Source of the DNA: Spirosoma sordidisoli
GTDB lineage: Bacteria; Bacteroidota; Bacteroidia; Cytophagales; Spirosomataceae
NCBI RefSeq assembly: GCF_004138325.1
Contig: NZ_SBLB01000004.1
Location: forward strand, 372,001-436,000
Direction of reading: 5' to 3'
Length of the DNA stretch: 64,000 bases
Shown here: positions 24,852 through 33,844 of the stretch, one piece after another
Layout: every line of letters starts with the position of its first letter
How positions within the stretch are numbered: position 1 is the first letter of the stretch
The notes under the pieces: model-generated
What the model was told of the DNA's origin: nothing
The model's database searches: none
The model's input: the letters and a program-made list of their open reading frames with translations, nothing else
Translations under genes and position numbers: made by a program

Positions 24852-27215
24852 TTACTGCTTCACGACTCGTCGTCGGAAGGTGACGTCTCCGACTTGCACC
24901 TCGATAAAGTAGACGCCCCCCGGCGAGCTGCGCAGGTCGAGCGACTGCTGGAAGAGATCGCCTGTTTTCTGATGCTTCTGTCGAAGCAGTTGCCCTCCGT
25001 TGAGGCCCCGTACCGATAAATTCAGCGCCCCCCGCTGCGGCCCGCTCAGCGACACCATCATCAGCCCATCGCTGGGATTGGGCGTCACCATCAGCGCCTG
25101 ATCTACCGTCGATGGCGTGGCCGTTACGACCCCAGCCCTGACATTTACGGTAACTACCGCCGAGGTGCTGCACAAATCCTGCCCGGTGGCCGATACCGTG
25201 TACGAGGTAGTTTGGCTGGGCGAAGCAATCACCTGCGGCCCCAGCGTCGTGTTCAGGCCCGTACCTGTCCAGCTGAAAACGCTGGCCCCGCGGGCGTTGA
25301 GGGTAACGGTTTCGCCGGGGTTGATGAACAGGGCCGACGAAGCTACCTGCACCGACGATTTCATGCCGATACGAGCCGTTACGTTATGCGCGACGTTCAG
25401 TCCGAGGCTATCGGCGTAGCGCAGCCAGTCGCCGTTGCGGTTCTGCCGCCAGGAAGTGGCGAAGGTCGACTGGCCGTTCTGCGTCGTTACCAGCGCTACG
25501 GTGTCGCCCGCTACGTAGGGCAGGGTGATGCCGATGTGGAAGGGCAACCCGCTGAGCGGCACATTTCGCTCGAAGGTTACGGTAGTGGGGCGGTTGTTGG
25601 CAACGTCGTTCAGGATGTCGCGCAGCGGCACGTCTTTCTGCTCCAGAATAGCGCCAGGCCCGTTCTGGAAGCCCCGACCGTTCCAGACCGTTACCGTAAC
25701 GACCGATTCCGTGGCGGCTCCGCGGGCGGCTTTGGCAACCCCGAACCGCAGGGCGGCTCCGGCCAGATTGCTATAGCCCAGCTCGTTCTGAAAAAACTCC
25801 GACACCGCCTGCGTTCGCCGACTGTTCTGCCCCGCTACGTAGCCGGTGCCGCCGGTTTCGCGCAGCACCGTGGGCGTACCGTTAAAGTTGGTCAGCTCGG
25901 CGCACAGGCCCGAACTCAGGACTTCGATGTATTGCTCGCGGACAAGCGGTTCCGACGCTCCTACCGCATTCGTAACCCGCAGCGTAACCCGGAACCGACC
26001 GGGCTGGCTGTAGGTCACCACGGGGTTCTGGTCAGTAGAGGTGGCTGGCGTGCCGCCCTCGAACGTCCACTCCCAGCGCGTCGGGAATCCTCCTGACAGA
26101 TCGTTGAAGCGCACCTGCCCCCCCAGCAGCACCCGCTGGGCTTCGGCCCGGAAGTTGGGAATAGGCCGCGAGACAACCTGCGTGCCGCAGACGTTGGCCG
26201 TAATCAGGCTCACCCGACGCGGACTCACATCCATAACGGCTCGCATCCGGGCTTTCTGATCCAGAGTGAAAATGTTGAAGCAGCCATCGTCGGAGTAGTC
26301 CATGTAGTTCTGCACCATGTTGGTATTGCCGCAGCTGATCCGCCCAACCTGGCAACCCCGGCTTTCGGAAGCCTGCGGGGGTGTGTCGCCACAGAAGTCG
26401 TCGCCACAGTTGGCGTCGCCCCAGATGTGGCGCAGGCCCAGCCAGTGGCCGGTTTCGTGGGTGAGCGTCCGGCCCAGGTTGTAGGGTGCCTGCATAATCG
26501 GGAAGTTCCCTTTCTCAGAATTACCAAACGAACGGTAGGCAATAACGACCCCATCGGTACTGGCCGGCCCCTGCGACGGAATACCGGGCAGGCTCGACTG
26601 GCTCGGAAACTGCGCATAGCCCAGCAGCCGGTCGGCATTATCGAAATCGAGTACCCAGATGTTGTAATACTTGTTCGGGTCCCAGAAGGTACTGGGTTTC
26701 AGTACGCCCTCGATAGCATCGCGGTTCCAGGTGGCGCGGTTGCCGTTATAGCGGTCGATCCCGCGCTCGGCCATGGTACGGCCTTGCGGATCGACAGCGG
26801 CCAGACAGAACTCGATCTCGATGTCGGCCCCGACGGGGTTGTTGTTGAAACCCCGCGTATTGGGTTTCCGGCGAAAATCTTCGTTCAGGGTTTCGAGCTG
26901 AGCCTGCACCTGGGCGGCACTGATGTTGCGGCCGGTACCGACGGCTTCGCCATTATGGACAATATGAACGACTACCGGAATGGTAACGACCGGCGCTGCC
27001 ACGCGCCCGGAAGCCATGTTGGCTTTCATGGTAACGATTTTCTTCTGCAACTCACGCTCGAAATCGTTCAGGCTCCCCAGCTCGGGGTATTTTTTCCGAA
27101 GCAGGCTATCCATCTGCATGGTGGCGCACTGCTCCGGGCTGGGCGGTAAGGTCTGGGCCATAGCGGCTCCCCATACCCCGGATAAAAGCAGTATAAACAG
27201 TAGTATTCGGATCAT
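24852..27215 (-). CDS. Secreted M43 metallopeptidase with PKD and T9SS sorting domain
   Basis: A 787-residue secreted zinc peptidase of the cytophagalysin/pappalysin family M43. A signal peptide (to AAMAQ) and a propeptide precede the catalytic domain. The zinc motif is H253-E-T-G-H257-x5-H263 (HETGHWLGLRH), with the Met-turn in QNYMDYSDDG. A PKD-like domain follows (about residues 365-450), then a jelly-roll-type segment. The last 80 residues (TPNPSDGLM ... GVYFIEVQV ... RRRVVKQ) are a type A C-terminal sorting domain for type IX secretion. It is the last gene of a SusC-SusD-lipoprotein-lipoprotein set, 20 bases after the preceding gene, and probably supplies peptides to that uptake system. 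Confidence 0.93.
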   Translation of the reverse strand: MIRILLFILLLSGVWGAAMAQTLPPSPEQCATMQMDSLLRKKYPELGSLNDFERELQKKIVTMKANMASGRVAAPVVTIPVVVHIVHNGEAVGTGRNISAAQVQAQLETLNEDFRRKPNTRGFNNNPVGADIEIEFCLAAVDPQGRTMAERGIDRYNGNRATWNRDAIEGVLKPSTFWDPNKYYNIWVLDFDNADRLLGYAQFPSQSSLPGIPSQGPASTDGVVIAYRSFGNSEKGNFPIMQAPYNLGRTLTHETGHWLGLRHIWGDANCGDDFCGDTPPQASESRGCQVGRISCGNTNMVQNYMDYSDDGCFNIFTLDQKARMRAVMDVSPRRVSLITANVCGTQVVSRPIPNFRAEAQRVLLGGQVRFNDLSGGFPTRWEWTFEGGTPATSTDQNPVVTYSQPGRFRVTLRVTNAVGASEPLVREQYIEVLSSGLCAELTNFNGTPTVLRETGGTGYVAGQNSRRTQAVSEFFQNELGYSNLAGAALRFGVAKAARGAATESVVTVTVWNGRGFQNGPGAILEQKDVPLRDILNDVANNRPTTVTFERNVPLSGLPFHIGITLPYVAGDTVALVTTQNGQSTFATSWRQNRNGDWLRYADSLGLNVAHNVTARIGMKSSVQVASSALFINPGETVTLNARGASVFSWTGTGLNTTLGPQVIASPSQTTSYTVSATGQDLCSTSAVVTVNVRAGVVTATPSTVDQALMVTPNPSDGLMMVSLSGPQRGALNLSVRGLNGGQLLRQKHQKTGDLFQQSLDLRSSPGGVYFIEVQVGDVTFRRRVVKQ

Positions 27216-27235
27216 AGTCGTGCGGTTGAGTAGCC

Positions 27236-27739
27236 TTAGCGCGTGGTAACGGCGTTGAACGTAAATCGATAGCTGGCGTTGATATCCTGAATGTTTTGCA
27301 GGTAGATTTCAATGGTCAGCACATTGCCCGTCAGGTTTTTGATGGTATACGGCAGGCGCTGACCCGACAGAATAGGAAAGGCGAACTCCAGGGTGGCGCT
27401 GGCGTTGACGAGTGTCCACTGGTCGTCCAGAAAAATATCCGGGTCGTTGGCTCCGCATTTGCTGGCTCCTTCGCTAACCGCATACCGACGTCCTTCGTTG
27501 GCATAGAAGGTGTACAGATCGTCCGTCACGCAGGGGTCGAACTGGCCCTGCACCGGAATCACCTGCGATGAGTTACCGTCATCTAAAATCTGATAAGACA
27601 CCAGCCGCCACGACTTCTGGGTCGTTCCGGTCAGCAGTTGCGTATACGTAAGCGGTTTGGGTTCGAGGGTTTCGGCGCAGCCTCCAAAAAGCCACATAGC
27701 CCCAACCGGTATAAGCAGAAAACGGAGTAGAGTTCGCAT
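27236..27739 (-). CDS. Lipocalin-like lipoprotein of the SusC/D-peptidase operon
   Basis: A lipoprotein of 167 residues with a short signal ending LFGGC. The mature part begins AETLEPKPLTYTQLLTGTTQKSWRL and alternates short beta strands, as in lipocalin-like proteins of Bacteroidota; the KSWRLVSYQI motif at the first strand is suggestive. No catalytic residues are seen. The ATG at 27739 overlaps the upstream stop codon (TGATG), which means translational coupling. The frame also allows a GTG one codon earlier. Function is unknown, but the position suggests a surface accessory protein. Confidence 0.75.
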   Translation of the reverse strand: MRTLLRFLLIPVGAMWLFGGCAETLEPKPLTYTQLLTGTTQKSWRLVSYQILDDGNSSQVIPVQGQFDPCVTDDLYTFYANEGRRYAVSEGASKCGANDPDIFLDDQWTLVNASATLEFAFPILSGQRLPYTIKNLTGNVLTIEIYLQNIQDINASYRFTFNAVTTR

Positions 27740-28590
27740 CACTGTGGTGTATAAGTCTGCGTGTAGGAAAGCGTTGTGTCGCGGTTGTTGGTGAGCCGCA
27801 GCTTGAACTGAAGATTCAGCGTGATCCGGCGGTCGCGCGGATTCCAGGCTCCGTTGCCGCGCAGGGTGTCGGTTGAGCCTAGTTCGGCGTTTGTCTGTGC
27901 TGGTACCGTAATGGTATTGTCGCCGTTATCGACAAACCGGAGCGTCGGTTTGATGGCGTCGAAATTAAAGAACGGAATACCGATGTTCCAGTTGCTCAGG
28001 ATGTACTGTTTGCAGTCGGTACTGGAAATGTCGATGTTCTGATACGTGAAATTCTGATTGCCAACGCGACTCGTTCCGGTGTAGGTGCCGCCGAACAGGC
28101 AGTCGTCGTTGATGGTAAACCGCATCGACCGGCCCAGCGCTCCGCTCGGAGCCAGCCCTACCCGCAGCGACGCCGGACTAACCCCCGTCAGCGTAAACGT
28201 CAGCGACTGCGACTCCAGAATGTTATTGGCATTGTTGATCAGCCTGATGTTGATCTGCCCGAAGCTCTTATTGGCCGGGATAACCACGATGCCCTTTTCG
28301 CCCTGGATGGCGTAGTCGCGGCCTTCGCGGGCGGTGCCGCTAACAGTGTAGTTGATCCGGATGGCTTCTGTCAGTACCGGCCCTACATTATGCACCCGAA
28401 TTGGAACAATCTGGTTATAGCTTTCCCGGAAGGTTAGCGTTGTGTCGGTAAAGCGCACAAAATACGGCCCTGCAAACGTTCGGTCGAGATCCTGCTCCTC
28501 GCAGCCGATAGCCGCCCAGCCCAGAACTACCGCCATCAGTAGCCCTCCCCAGCCGAAGCGAATGTGTTTATTAGTGGTAAAAAGCTTCAT
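27739..28590 (-). CDS. Calx-beta-like lipoprotein of the SusC/D-peptidase operon
   Basis: A 283-residue lipoprotein (signal ending GWAAIGC). Residues about 40-150 look like a Calx-beta or DUF4843-type beta sandwich: VRFTDTTLTFRESYNQIVPIRV, then SGTAREGRDYAIQGEKGIVVIPA and LTFTLTGVSP. The C-terminal half is a second beta-rich domain with a CLFGGTYTGTSRVGN stretch. Such proteins commonly follow SusD and are thought to be surface substrate-binding lipoproteins. It overlaps the next gene by one base and lies 78 bases after susD. Confidence 0.8.
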   Translation of the reverse strand: MKLFTTNKHIRFGWGGLLMAVVLGWAAIGCEEQDLDRTFAGPYFVRFTDTTLTFRESYNQIVPIRVHNVGPVLTEAIRINYTVSGTAREGRDYAIQGEKGIVVIPANKSFGQINIRLINNANNILESQSLTFTLTGVSPASLRVGLAPSGALGRSMRFTINDDCLFGGTYTGTSRVGNQNFTYQNIDISSTDCKQYILSNWNIGIPFFNFDAIKPTLRFVDNGDNTITVPAQTNAELGSTDTLRGNGAWNPRDRRITLNLQFKLRLTNNRDTTLSYTQTYTPQ

Positions 28591-28668
28591 AATTCGAGTG
28601 TCTGTGTCTGCTATTTCCTGGCCTTTGGCCTTTTTCTCTTTGCTGTAATCTGCGCCAGCGCCAACCGG

Positions 28669-30045
28669 TTAATAGCCGGGGTTCTGCTTACCGGCCAGCG
28701 CGGGGTTTTGCTGTATCTCCGACTGCGGAATGGGCCATAGCTCAAACCGGCTGGTCCAGTTGGGCGAGAATGCCGACATGACGGCCTGCGCCCGCCCGGT
28801 CCGAACCAGATCATACCACCGGTGCCCTTCAAAAGCCAGTTCATAGACCCGCTCGCGTTCTACGGCCAGCACCACATCGGCCTGGGCGGTCAAAGCAATG
28901 GCAGGCGCGTTGGCGCGGGTTCGCAGTACGTTCAGATCAGCTACGGCACCGGCAGCCCCCGTAATTTTACCCTGCTGCGCGCGCGCTTCGGCCCGGATCA
29001 GGTACATCTCGGCCAGCCGCATCAGTACAATGTTGTTGTTATCTTCCGAAGCGGTACCGTATTTCCGAACGCTCCAGCCGTTATCGCTGCCGCGCAGGTT
29101 CTGTACGTTGAAGCCAATGGTTTCCCGACGGGTACCGGCTTCGGTGGAGACCAGGGTCGTGATGAGCTGGTTCGAGGGAATCACTTCCCGACGACCCACC
29201 AGCAGGTTATTCAGACTGGTTGCGGTTGTTCCCGGATCGTCGGACAGCGAGTAGCCCACTTCCAGAATCGACTCACGGGTAAAGTCCTTGAGCACCACAT
29301 CGGAATAATTGGTTTCGAGTGCGTAGATCCCGGAGGCAATGACCTGACCGGCCAGCGTTTCGGCCTGGGCCCAGTTACGCTGGTACAGATAAAACCGGGC
29401 CAGAGCCGCCTGGCAGGTGGCTTTGTTCAGGTAAGTTGCATTGGTCGTGACATTAGTCGACCCGGCGGCAACGGCAGGCAGGTCAGCCAGCGCAGCCTGA
29501 TAGTCGGCCAGGACCGAGGCCAGGATCGTGGCCCGGGCGGTGCGGCCAATATTCCGGTTCGCGGCCTGGTTGGTAGAGGTTACCTGCGGAATATCCCCGT
29601 AGGTATAGGTACCGATGAAGTTGGCCCAGGCACGCATGAAATGGGCTTCGGCCAGCACCTGCTTCCGCGTCGACTCGGGCACTCCCGCTACGCCAGGCAG
29701 CGTTTCCAGGATGAAATTGGCTACGTAGATGGTCCGGTAGAGAGCGCCCCACAAGGTATTGACAACGCTATTGGCCGCCGTAATCTGTTTGTTACCAAAC
29801 TCGCGGTTGTCGGTAAAGGTACCGTTGAACTGGATGTAATCAGCCGTAAAGTCACCAGCAATGATGGTTGAAGCCGCTGTGCCGCGCAGGGCATTGTACA
29901 TACCCAGCCGGACCGGCTGTACGTCGTTAGGTTCATTCAGGACCAGTTCATCGACCAGCAGATCGACCGGATCGGGCTCCAGCACGGTCTGGCAGGAAGC
30001 CAGGCTTACCAGCAGCAGTACCGTTATGTACCGAACAGAACGCAT
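28669..30045 (-). CDS. SusD/RagB family outer-membrane lipoprotein
   Basis: A SusD-like surface lipoprotein of 458 residues that caps the SusC transporter and binds the ligand. The signal ends LVSLASC. It has the TPR-like helical pattern of the family, for example AEAHFMRAWANFIGTYTYGDIPQV and YLNKATCQAALARFYLYQRN, and the C-terminal signature RLAEMYLIRAEARAQ, ERERVYELAFEGHRWYDLVRTGRA and PIPQSEIQQNPAL. I chose the ATG at 30045; an ATG at 30066 adds seven residues. It follows its susC partner by about 40 bases. Confidence 0.94.
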   Translation of the reverse strand: MRSVRYITVLLLVSLASCQTVLEPDPVDLLVDELVLNEPNDVQPVRLGMYNALRGTAASTIIAGDFTADYIQFNGTFTDNREFGNKQITAANSVVNTLWGALYRTIYVANFILETLPGVAGVPESTRKQVLAEAHFMRAWANFIGTYTYGDIPQVTSTNQAANRNIGRTARATILASVLADYQAALADLPAVAAGSTNVTTNATYLNKATCQAALARFYLYQRNWAQAETLAGQVIASGIYALETNYSDVVLKDFTRESILEVGYSLSDDPGTTATSLNNLLVGRREVIPSNQLITTLVSTEAGTRRETIGFNVQNLRGSDNGWSVRKYGTASEDNNNIVLMRLAEMYLIRAEARAQQGKITGAAGAVADLNVLRTRANAPAIALTAQADVVLAVERERVYELAFEGHRWYDLVRTGRAQAVMSAFSPNWTSRFELWPIPQSEIQQNPALAGKQNPGY

Positions 30046-30084
30046 AAGAAGTGCAGAATGAATCATAGTGTCGAGTCGATGCGG

Positions 30085-33000
30085 TTAAAAGACGATGGAT
30101 AAACCGCCCAGTATGGTTTTTACCTGTGGAAGCGTAAAGAAGTCGATCCCCTGCGAGACCGTCGACCCATCGAGTGTGCTCACTTCCGGATCGGGACCGC
30201 TATACCGTGTCAGGGTATAGAGGTTAGTAGCCGACGCGTAGAATCTGACGCTGGTCATGCCGTAGCGGGTAACCCACTGGCGGGGCAGGTTGTAGCCTAC
30301 GGTCAGGTTTTTAATCCGCACAAACGAACCGTCTTCCAGGAAACGGCTGCTGTGGTAGTTGTTATAGCTGTTGCCCAACTCATAGCGTGGTACACTGGTT
30401 ATATCGCCTTCCTTGCGCCAGCGCTGCAGGGCCTTGCGCGTCTGGTTGTTCTCGATGTCGGCACCCGCGTTCAGCAGGGTCGTATTGGAGAAGTTCAGAA
30501 TGCTGTTTCCATACGATCCCTGCAGGAGCACGCTCAGTTCAATCCCTTTCCAGCTCACCCGGTTGGTGAAGCCGCCGGTCAGCTTGGGTTGTGCGTTACC
30601 GATCACCTGCCCATCTTCGGGGCTGATACGACCGTCACCATTTTTATCGTCGTAGATCGCATTCCCCGTGGCGGGGTCAACGCCCAGGAACTTCAGCCCC
30701 CAGAAGGTTCCCAGCGGCTGACCCGGCAGAATGACGTTGGTACGGCTAACGCCGTCGGCTGTGTAGCCTCTGAAGATAGGTTCGTTACTGACCAGTTCAA
30801 CCACTTTATTTTGGTTGTGCGACAGGTTCAGGTCGGTGCTCCAGCGGATACCGCCCCGGTCGATGTTGACCGTCGATATCGTCAGCTCGACACCCCGGTT
30901 GCCTACTTTCCCGATGTTGCCCTGTACGGAACCAAAGCCGGTCGTGAGCGGAATGGGTTGTGCAAAGAGCAGGTTATCCGTCAGGTTATCATAGGCATCG
31001 ACCGTTACGCTGAGCCGACCGTTCAGGAACGAGGCATCGAACCCGATATTGGCTTCGCGGGTGCGCTCCCACTGCAGGAGCGGATTAACCAGCGCCGACG
31101 GGCCAACCCCGGTAGAGCCGCTGTAGGTGACCGAAGCCCAGGTGCCCAGAAACTGAAAATCGCCGATGCGTTCGTTGCCGGTGAAGCCGTAGCTGGCCCG
31201 CAGTTTCAGATCGTTCAGGAAACGGAACCGCTGCATGAACGGCTCGCTGGATAAACGCCAGGCTACCGAGGCCGACGGAAACACCCCAAACTGCCGATCC
31301 TTACCGAAGCGTGACGAGCCATCATAACGGGCCGTAATCGTAGCCAGATACTTCTCATCGTAGTCGTACCGGACCTCGCCAAAGGTCGAGATCAGCCCGC
31401 TGTTGAGCAGGTACGAGTCGCCCTGGTCAACAACGCCGGCCGAGCGGATATAAGTAAAATCGTCGCTCGGGAACAGCCGCCCCTGCACGTTATTGCTGCG
31501 CTGCTGCCGACTCAGCACCTCAAACCCGGCCAGGGTACTGAACCGGTGTTTTCCGGGCAGCTGGAAGTTATAGGCCAGCGTATTGGTACTGATCAGGGTA
31601 GCAAGGGTCGTATTGCTGAAGTCGCCATAGCCCTGACCGCCAACGCTTTCCAGAAATCCGCCGATAGCAGTCGATGAGGGCTCGAAGTTGTCTTCGGTGA
31701 TGTTGTTATAATCTACGCTGGCCTTAGTGCGGAAGCGCAGGTTCGGAATAATTTCATACTCGCCGTAAACTCCCCCCAGAAACTTGGCGGTGTAGCTGAC
31801 AAACCGGGGCAAAACGGCCTGGCCAACCGGGTTGAAGTTAGGAAACCCGGCGTAGTTGGGATCGTTGGGCCCGTACAGGCGCCCCTGCTCGTTGTAGGGC
31901 GCGTAATACGGCAGGCTCTTGATGGCTCCCGAGTACACGCCATCCAGAAAGTTGTCGCCTTTTACCCGTTTGTTCTTCGCGTACGAAGCGGTGATGTTGG
32001 CTCCGAACGAGAGCTTGGAAGTCGCTTTCTGATCAAACTTGAACTGGGCCGTATAGCGGGTAAAGCCATTGTTTAGCTGAACGCCCTGCTCGTCGCGGTA
32101 GCTACCGCTGAGGTAAAACTGGGTTTTGTCGTTACCGCCCTGGGCCGATAGCTGGTACTGCTGATAAACGCCCCGGCGCAACACCTCATCTACCCAGTCG
32201 GTATTGACACCGTCCGTCACGCCTTTGATGAGCCCCCGCTGGTCGGGGTCCTGGCCGGCATTGGTAACCGCTTCGCGCTGGAGTTCGAGCAGTTCGGTAG
32301 CGTTCAGCATATCGGGTCGGCGGATGATCTCCGTCAGGCCCCGCTGGACATCGGCCGTAAAGGTTGTTTTCTGGCCCGACCGCCCCCGTTTGGTGGTGAC
32401 CAGTACCACCCCATTAGCCGCCCGCGAGCCGTAAATGGCCTTGGCCGACGCGTCTTTCAGCACCTCGATGCTTTCAATATCGTTCGGGTTAAAGAGCGCA
32501 AAGGCGTTATCCTGCTGCCCGCCGAAGTCGCGGCCGGTGAGGTTACCATCTTCTACCGGCACGCCGTCGACAATAAACAGCGGCCGGTTACTGGCCGAAA
32601 TGGACGTATTGCCCCGCACCCGCACGGTTAATCCACCTCCGGGCGTACCCGACGATTGGGTCACCTGCACACCAGCCGCCTGCCCCTGCAGGGCCTGGTC
32701 GAAGCTGGCAACCGGAATGTTTTTGAATTTATCAGGCGAGACGGAGGTAACCGAGCCGGTAATGTCCTTTCGCTGGGTAGTATTATAGCCCGTCACAACC
32801 ACCTGAGCCAGTTCGTTGACGGTCTCTTTCATGACCACGTTCACCACGGTCCGGTTGCCAGCATTGATCTCCTGCGACACCAGACCGATAGACGTGAAGA
32901 GCAGGACCGTATTGGCGCCCGGTACGGTCAGGCTGTAATTACCGCTGGCATCGGTACTGATTCCGGTCGTTGTTCCTTTAACCACTACGTTTACCCCCGG

Positions 33001-33120
33001 TACGGGCTGCCCGTCCTGCTCGGAGGTAACCCGCCCCGAAATCCGTAGCCCCTGCGCCAGTAACTGAACCGGTGCCAGCAGTAGTAAAATCCCCCAAAAT
33101 AATCGGTAATTGTTCCTCAT
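30085..33120 (-). CDS. SusC/RagA family TonB-linked outer-membrane transporter
   Basis: A TonB-dependent transporter of about 1011 residues. After the signal peptide (ending LLAQ) comes a carboxypeptidase-regulatory-like domain (GRVTSEQDGQPVPGVNVVVK), then the VVVTGYNTTQRKDITGSV segment, the plug domain (LQGQAAGVQV, RPLFIVDGVPV, IEVLKDASAKAIYGSRAANG) and a 22-strand barrel. RAANGVVLVTTKRG is a family hallmark. It imports a ligand delivered by SusD. The peptidase at the end of the operon suggests peptides, which is inference. The start at 33120 is preferred over an upstream frame at 33204, and a -7 box lies at 33225-33232. Confidence 0.95.
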   Translation of the reverse strand: MRNNYRLFWGILLLLAPVQLLAQGLRISGRVTSEQDGQPVPGVNVVVKGTTTGISTDASGNYSLTVPGANTVLLFTSIGLVSQEINAGNRTVVNVVMKETVNELAQVVVTGYNTTQRKDITGSVTSVSPDKFKNIPVASFDQALQGQAAGVQVTQSSGTPGGGLTVRVRGNTSISASNRPLFIVDGVPVEDGNLTGRDFGGQQDNAFALFNPNDIESIEVLKDASAKAIYGSRAANGVVLVTTKRGRSGQKTTFTADVQRGLTEIIRRPDMLNATELLELQREAVTNAGQDPDQRGLIKGVTDGVNTDWVDEVLRRGVYQQYQLSAQGGNDKTQFYLSGSYRDEQGVQLNNGFTRYTAQFKFDQKATSKLSFGANITASYAKNKRVKGDNFLDGVYSGAIKSLPYYAPYNEQGRLYGPNDPNYAGFPNFNPVGQAVLPRFVSYTAKFLGGVYGEYEIIPNLRFRTKASVDYNNITEDNFEPSSTAIGGFLESVGGQGYGDFSNTTLATLISTNTLAYNFQLPGKHRFSTLAGFEVLSRQQRSNNVQGRLFPSDDFTYIRSAGVVDQGDSYLLNSGLISTFGEVRYDYDEKYLATITARYDGSSRFGKDRQFGVFPSASVAWRLSSEPFMQRFRFLNDLKLRASYGFTGNERIGDFQFLGTWASVTYSGSTGVGPSALVNPLLQWERTREANIGFDASFLNGRLSVTVDAYDNLTDNLLFAQPIPLTTGFGSVQGNIGKVGNRGVELTISTVNIDRGGIRWSTDLNLSHNQNKVVELVSNEPIFRGYTADGVSRTNVILPGQPLGTFWGLKFLGVDPATGNAIYDDKNGDGRISPEDGQVIGNAQPKLTGGFTNRVSWKGIELSVLLQGSYGNSILNFSNTTLLNAGADIENNQTRKALQRWRKEGDITSVPRYELGNSYNNYHSSRFLEDGSFVRIKNLTVGYNLPRQWVTRYGMTSVRFYASATNLYTLTRYSGPDPEVSTLDGSTVSQGIDFFTLPQVKTILGGLSIVF

Positions 33121-33224
33121 AGAACAGGTTAGGGTTGAGTAATCCAGTACGCCATCCGTTTTTGCCATCTCGTGCGGAGGCAAACGGGCGCGTAATATGG
33201 ACAATTTAGCGTAATACCAACGAA

Positions 33225-33232
33225 CAAAAGTA
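33225..33232 (-). promoter_or_regulatory. -7 box of the first susC gene
   Basis: On the minus strand TACTTTTG matches TAnnTTTG exactly and gives a leader of about 100 bases. No good -33 TTTG is seen at the usual spacing. The same octamer is used by the second susC and lies ahead of hemE. Confidence 0.5.
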
Positions 33233-33313
33233 TCTTTACTGTATAAAAATTTGGCCGTTAGCCCGGCGGAACCAACAAAATAATGTGCTCTTTACAAACG
33301 CCACATTATACAC

Positions 33314-33835
33314 ATGCTACTCAGGCGATTTGTCTTCTTTCCGATCCTATTGGTGTGGGTGCTGGGGCTTACTGCACCGGCACGATGCATTGCAGCCGCC
33401 GGGCCCATCACGGTATATGTATTTTTGAATACTGAATGCCCCATTAGTCAGCAATACGCACGCCGGCTCACAACGTTGCACCGGCAGTACGACCGGGCTG
33501 CCGTCCGGTTCGTAGCCCTGTTTCCGCTACGCACCGACTCGCCCGGCCTGATCCGGCATTTCTGTGCTACGTACCACCTTTCTCTGGAAGCCAGGCCCGA
33601 CCCGGGTGCCCGACTGGCCCACCAGTTTCGCACTGCCGTAACTCCCGAAGTAGTCGTGGTCGACCCTGGCGGGCGCATTCGGTATCAGGGGGCTATTGAT
33701 GACTGGTACGTAGCACTCGGGAAACACCGGCCTGATGCTACGCAGCCATACCTGCGTGATGCCCTAGACGCTGTACTGGCCGGTAAGGCGGTAGCTCTGC
33801 CCAGAACGGAAGCGGTAGGCTGCCTGATCGAATAG
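33314..33835 (+). CDS. Exported redoxin/thioredoxin-fold protein
   Basis: A 173-residue exported protein with a signal peptide (residues 1-27, ending CIAAA). The mature part begins ITVYVFLNTECPISQQYARRL, a thioredoxin-like strand with CPIS, where only one cysteine of the usual CXXC is kept. AVTPEVVVVDPGGRIRYQGAIDDWY is the conserved cis-proline block. The end EAVGCLIE resembles redoxins linked to haem c / copper monooxygenase-like proteins. It converges on such a gene with a 9-base gap, suggesting that the two act together in the periplasm. Confidence 0.8.
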   Translation: MLLRRFVFFPILLVWVLGLTAPARCIAAAGPITVYVFLNTECPISQQYARRLTTLHRQYDRAAVRFVALFPLRTDSPGLIRHFCATYHLSLEARPDPGARLAHQFRTAVTPEVVVVDPGGRIRYQGAIDDWYVALGKHRPDATQPYLRDALDAVLAGKAVALPRTEAVGCLIE

Positions 33836-33844
33836 TACCGCCAA

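Noticed and set aside
25212..26096. 294-residue ORF antisense to the M43 peptidase gene
   Set aside because: No motif, Arg/Gly-rich composition of a shadow frame, while the opposite strand encodes an intact peptidase.
28822..29871. 349-residue ORF antisense to the first susD
   Set aside because: Same effect; the susD frame is clearly the coding one.
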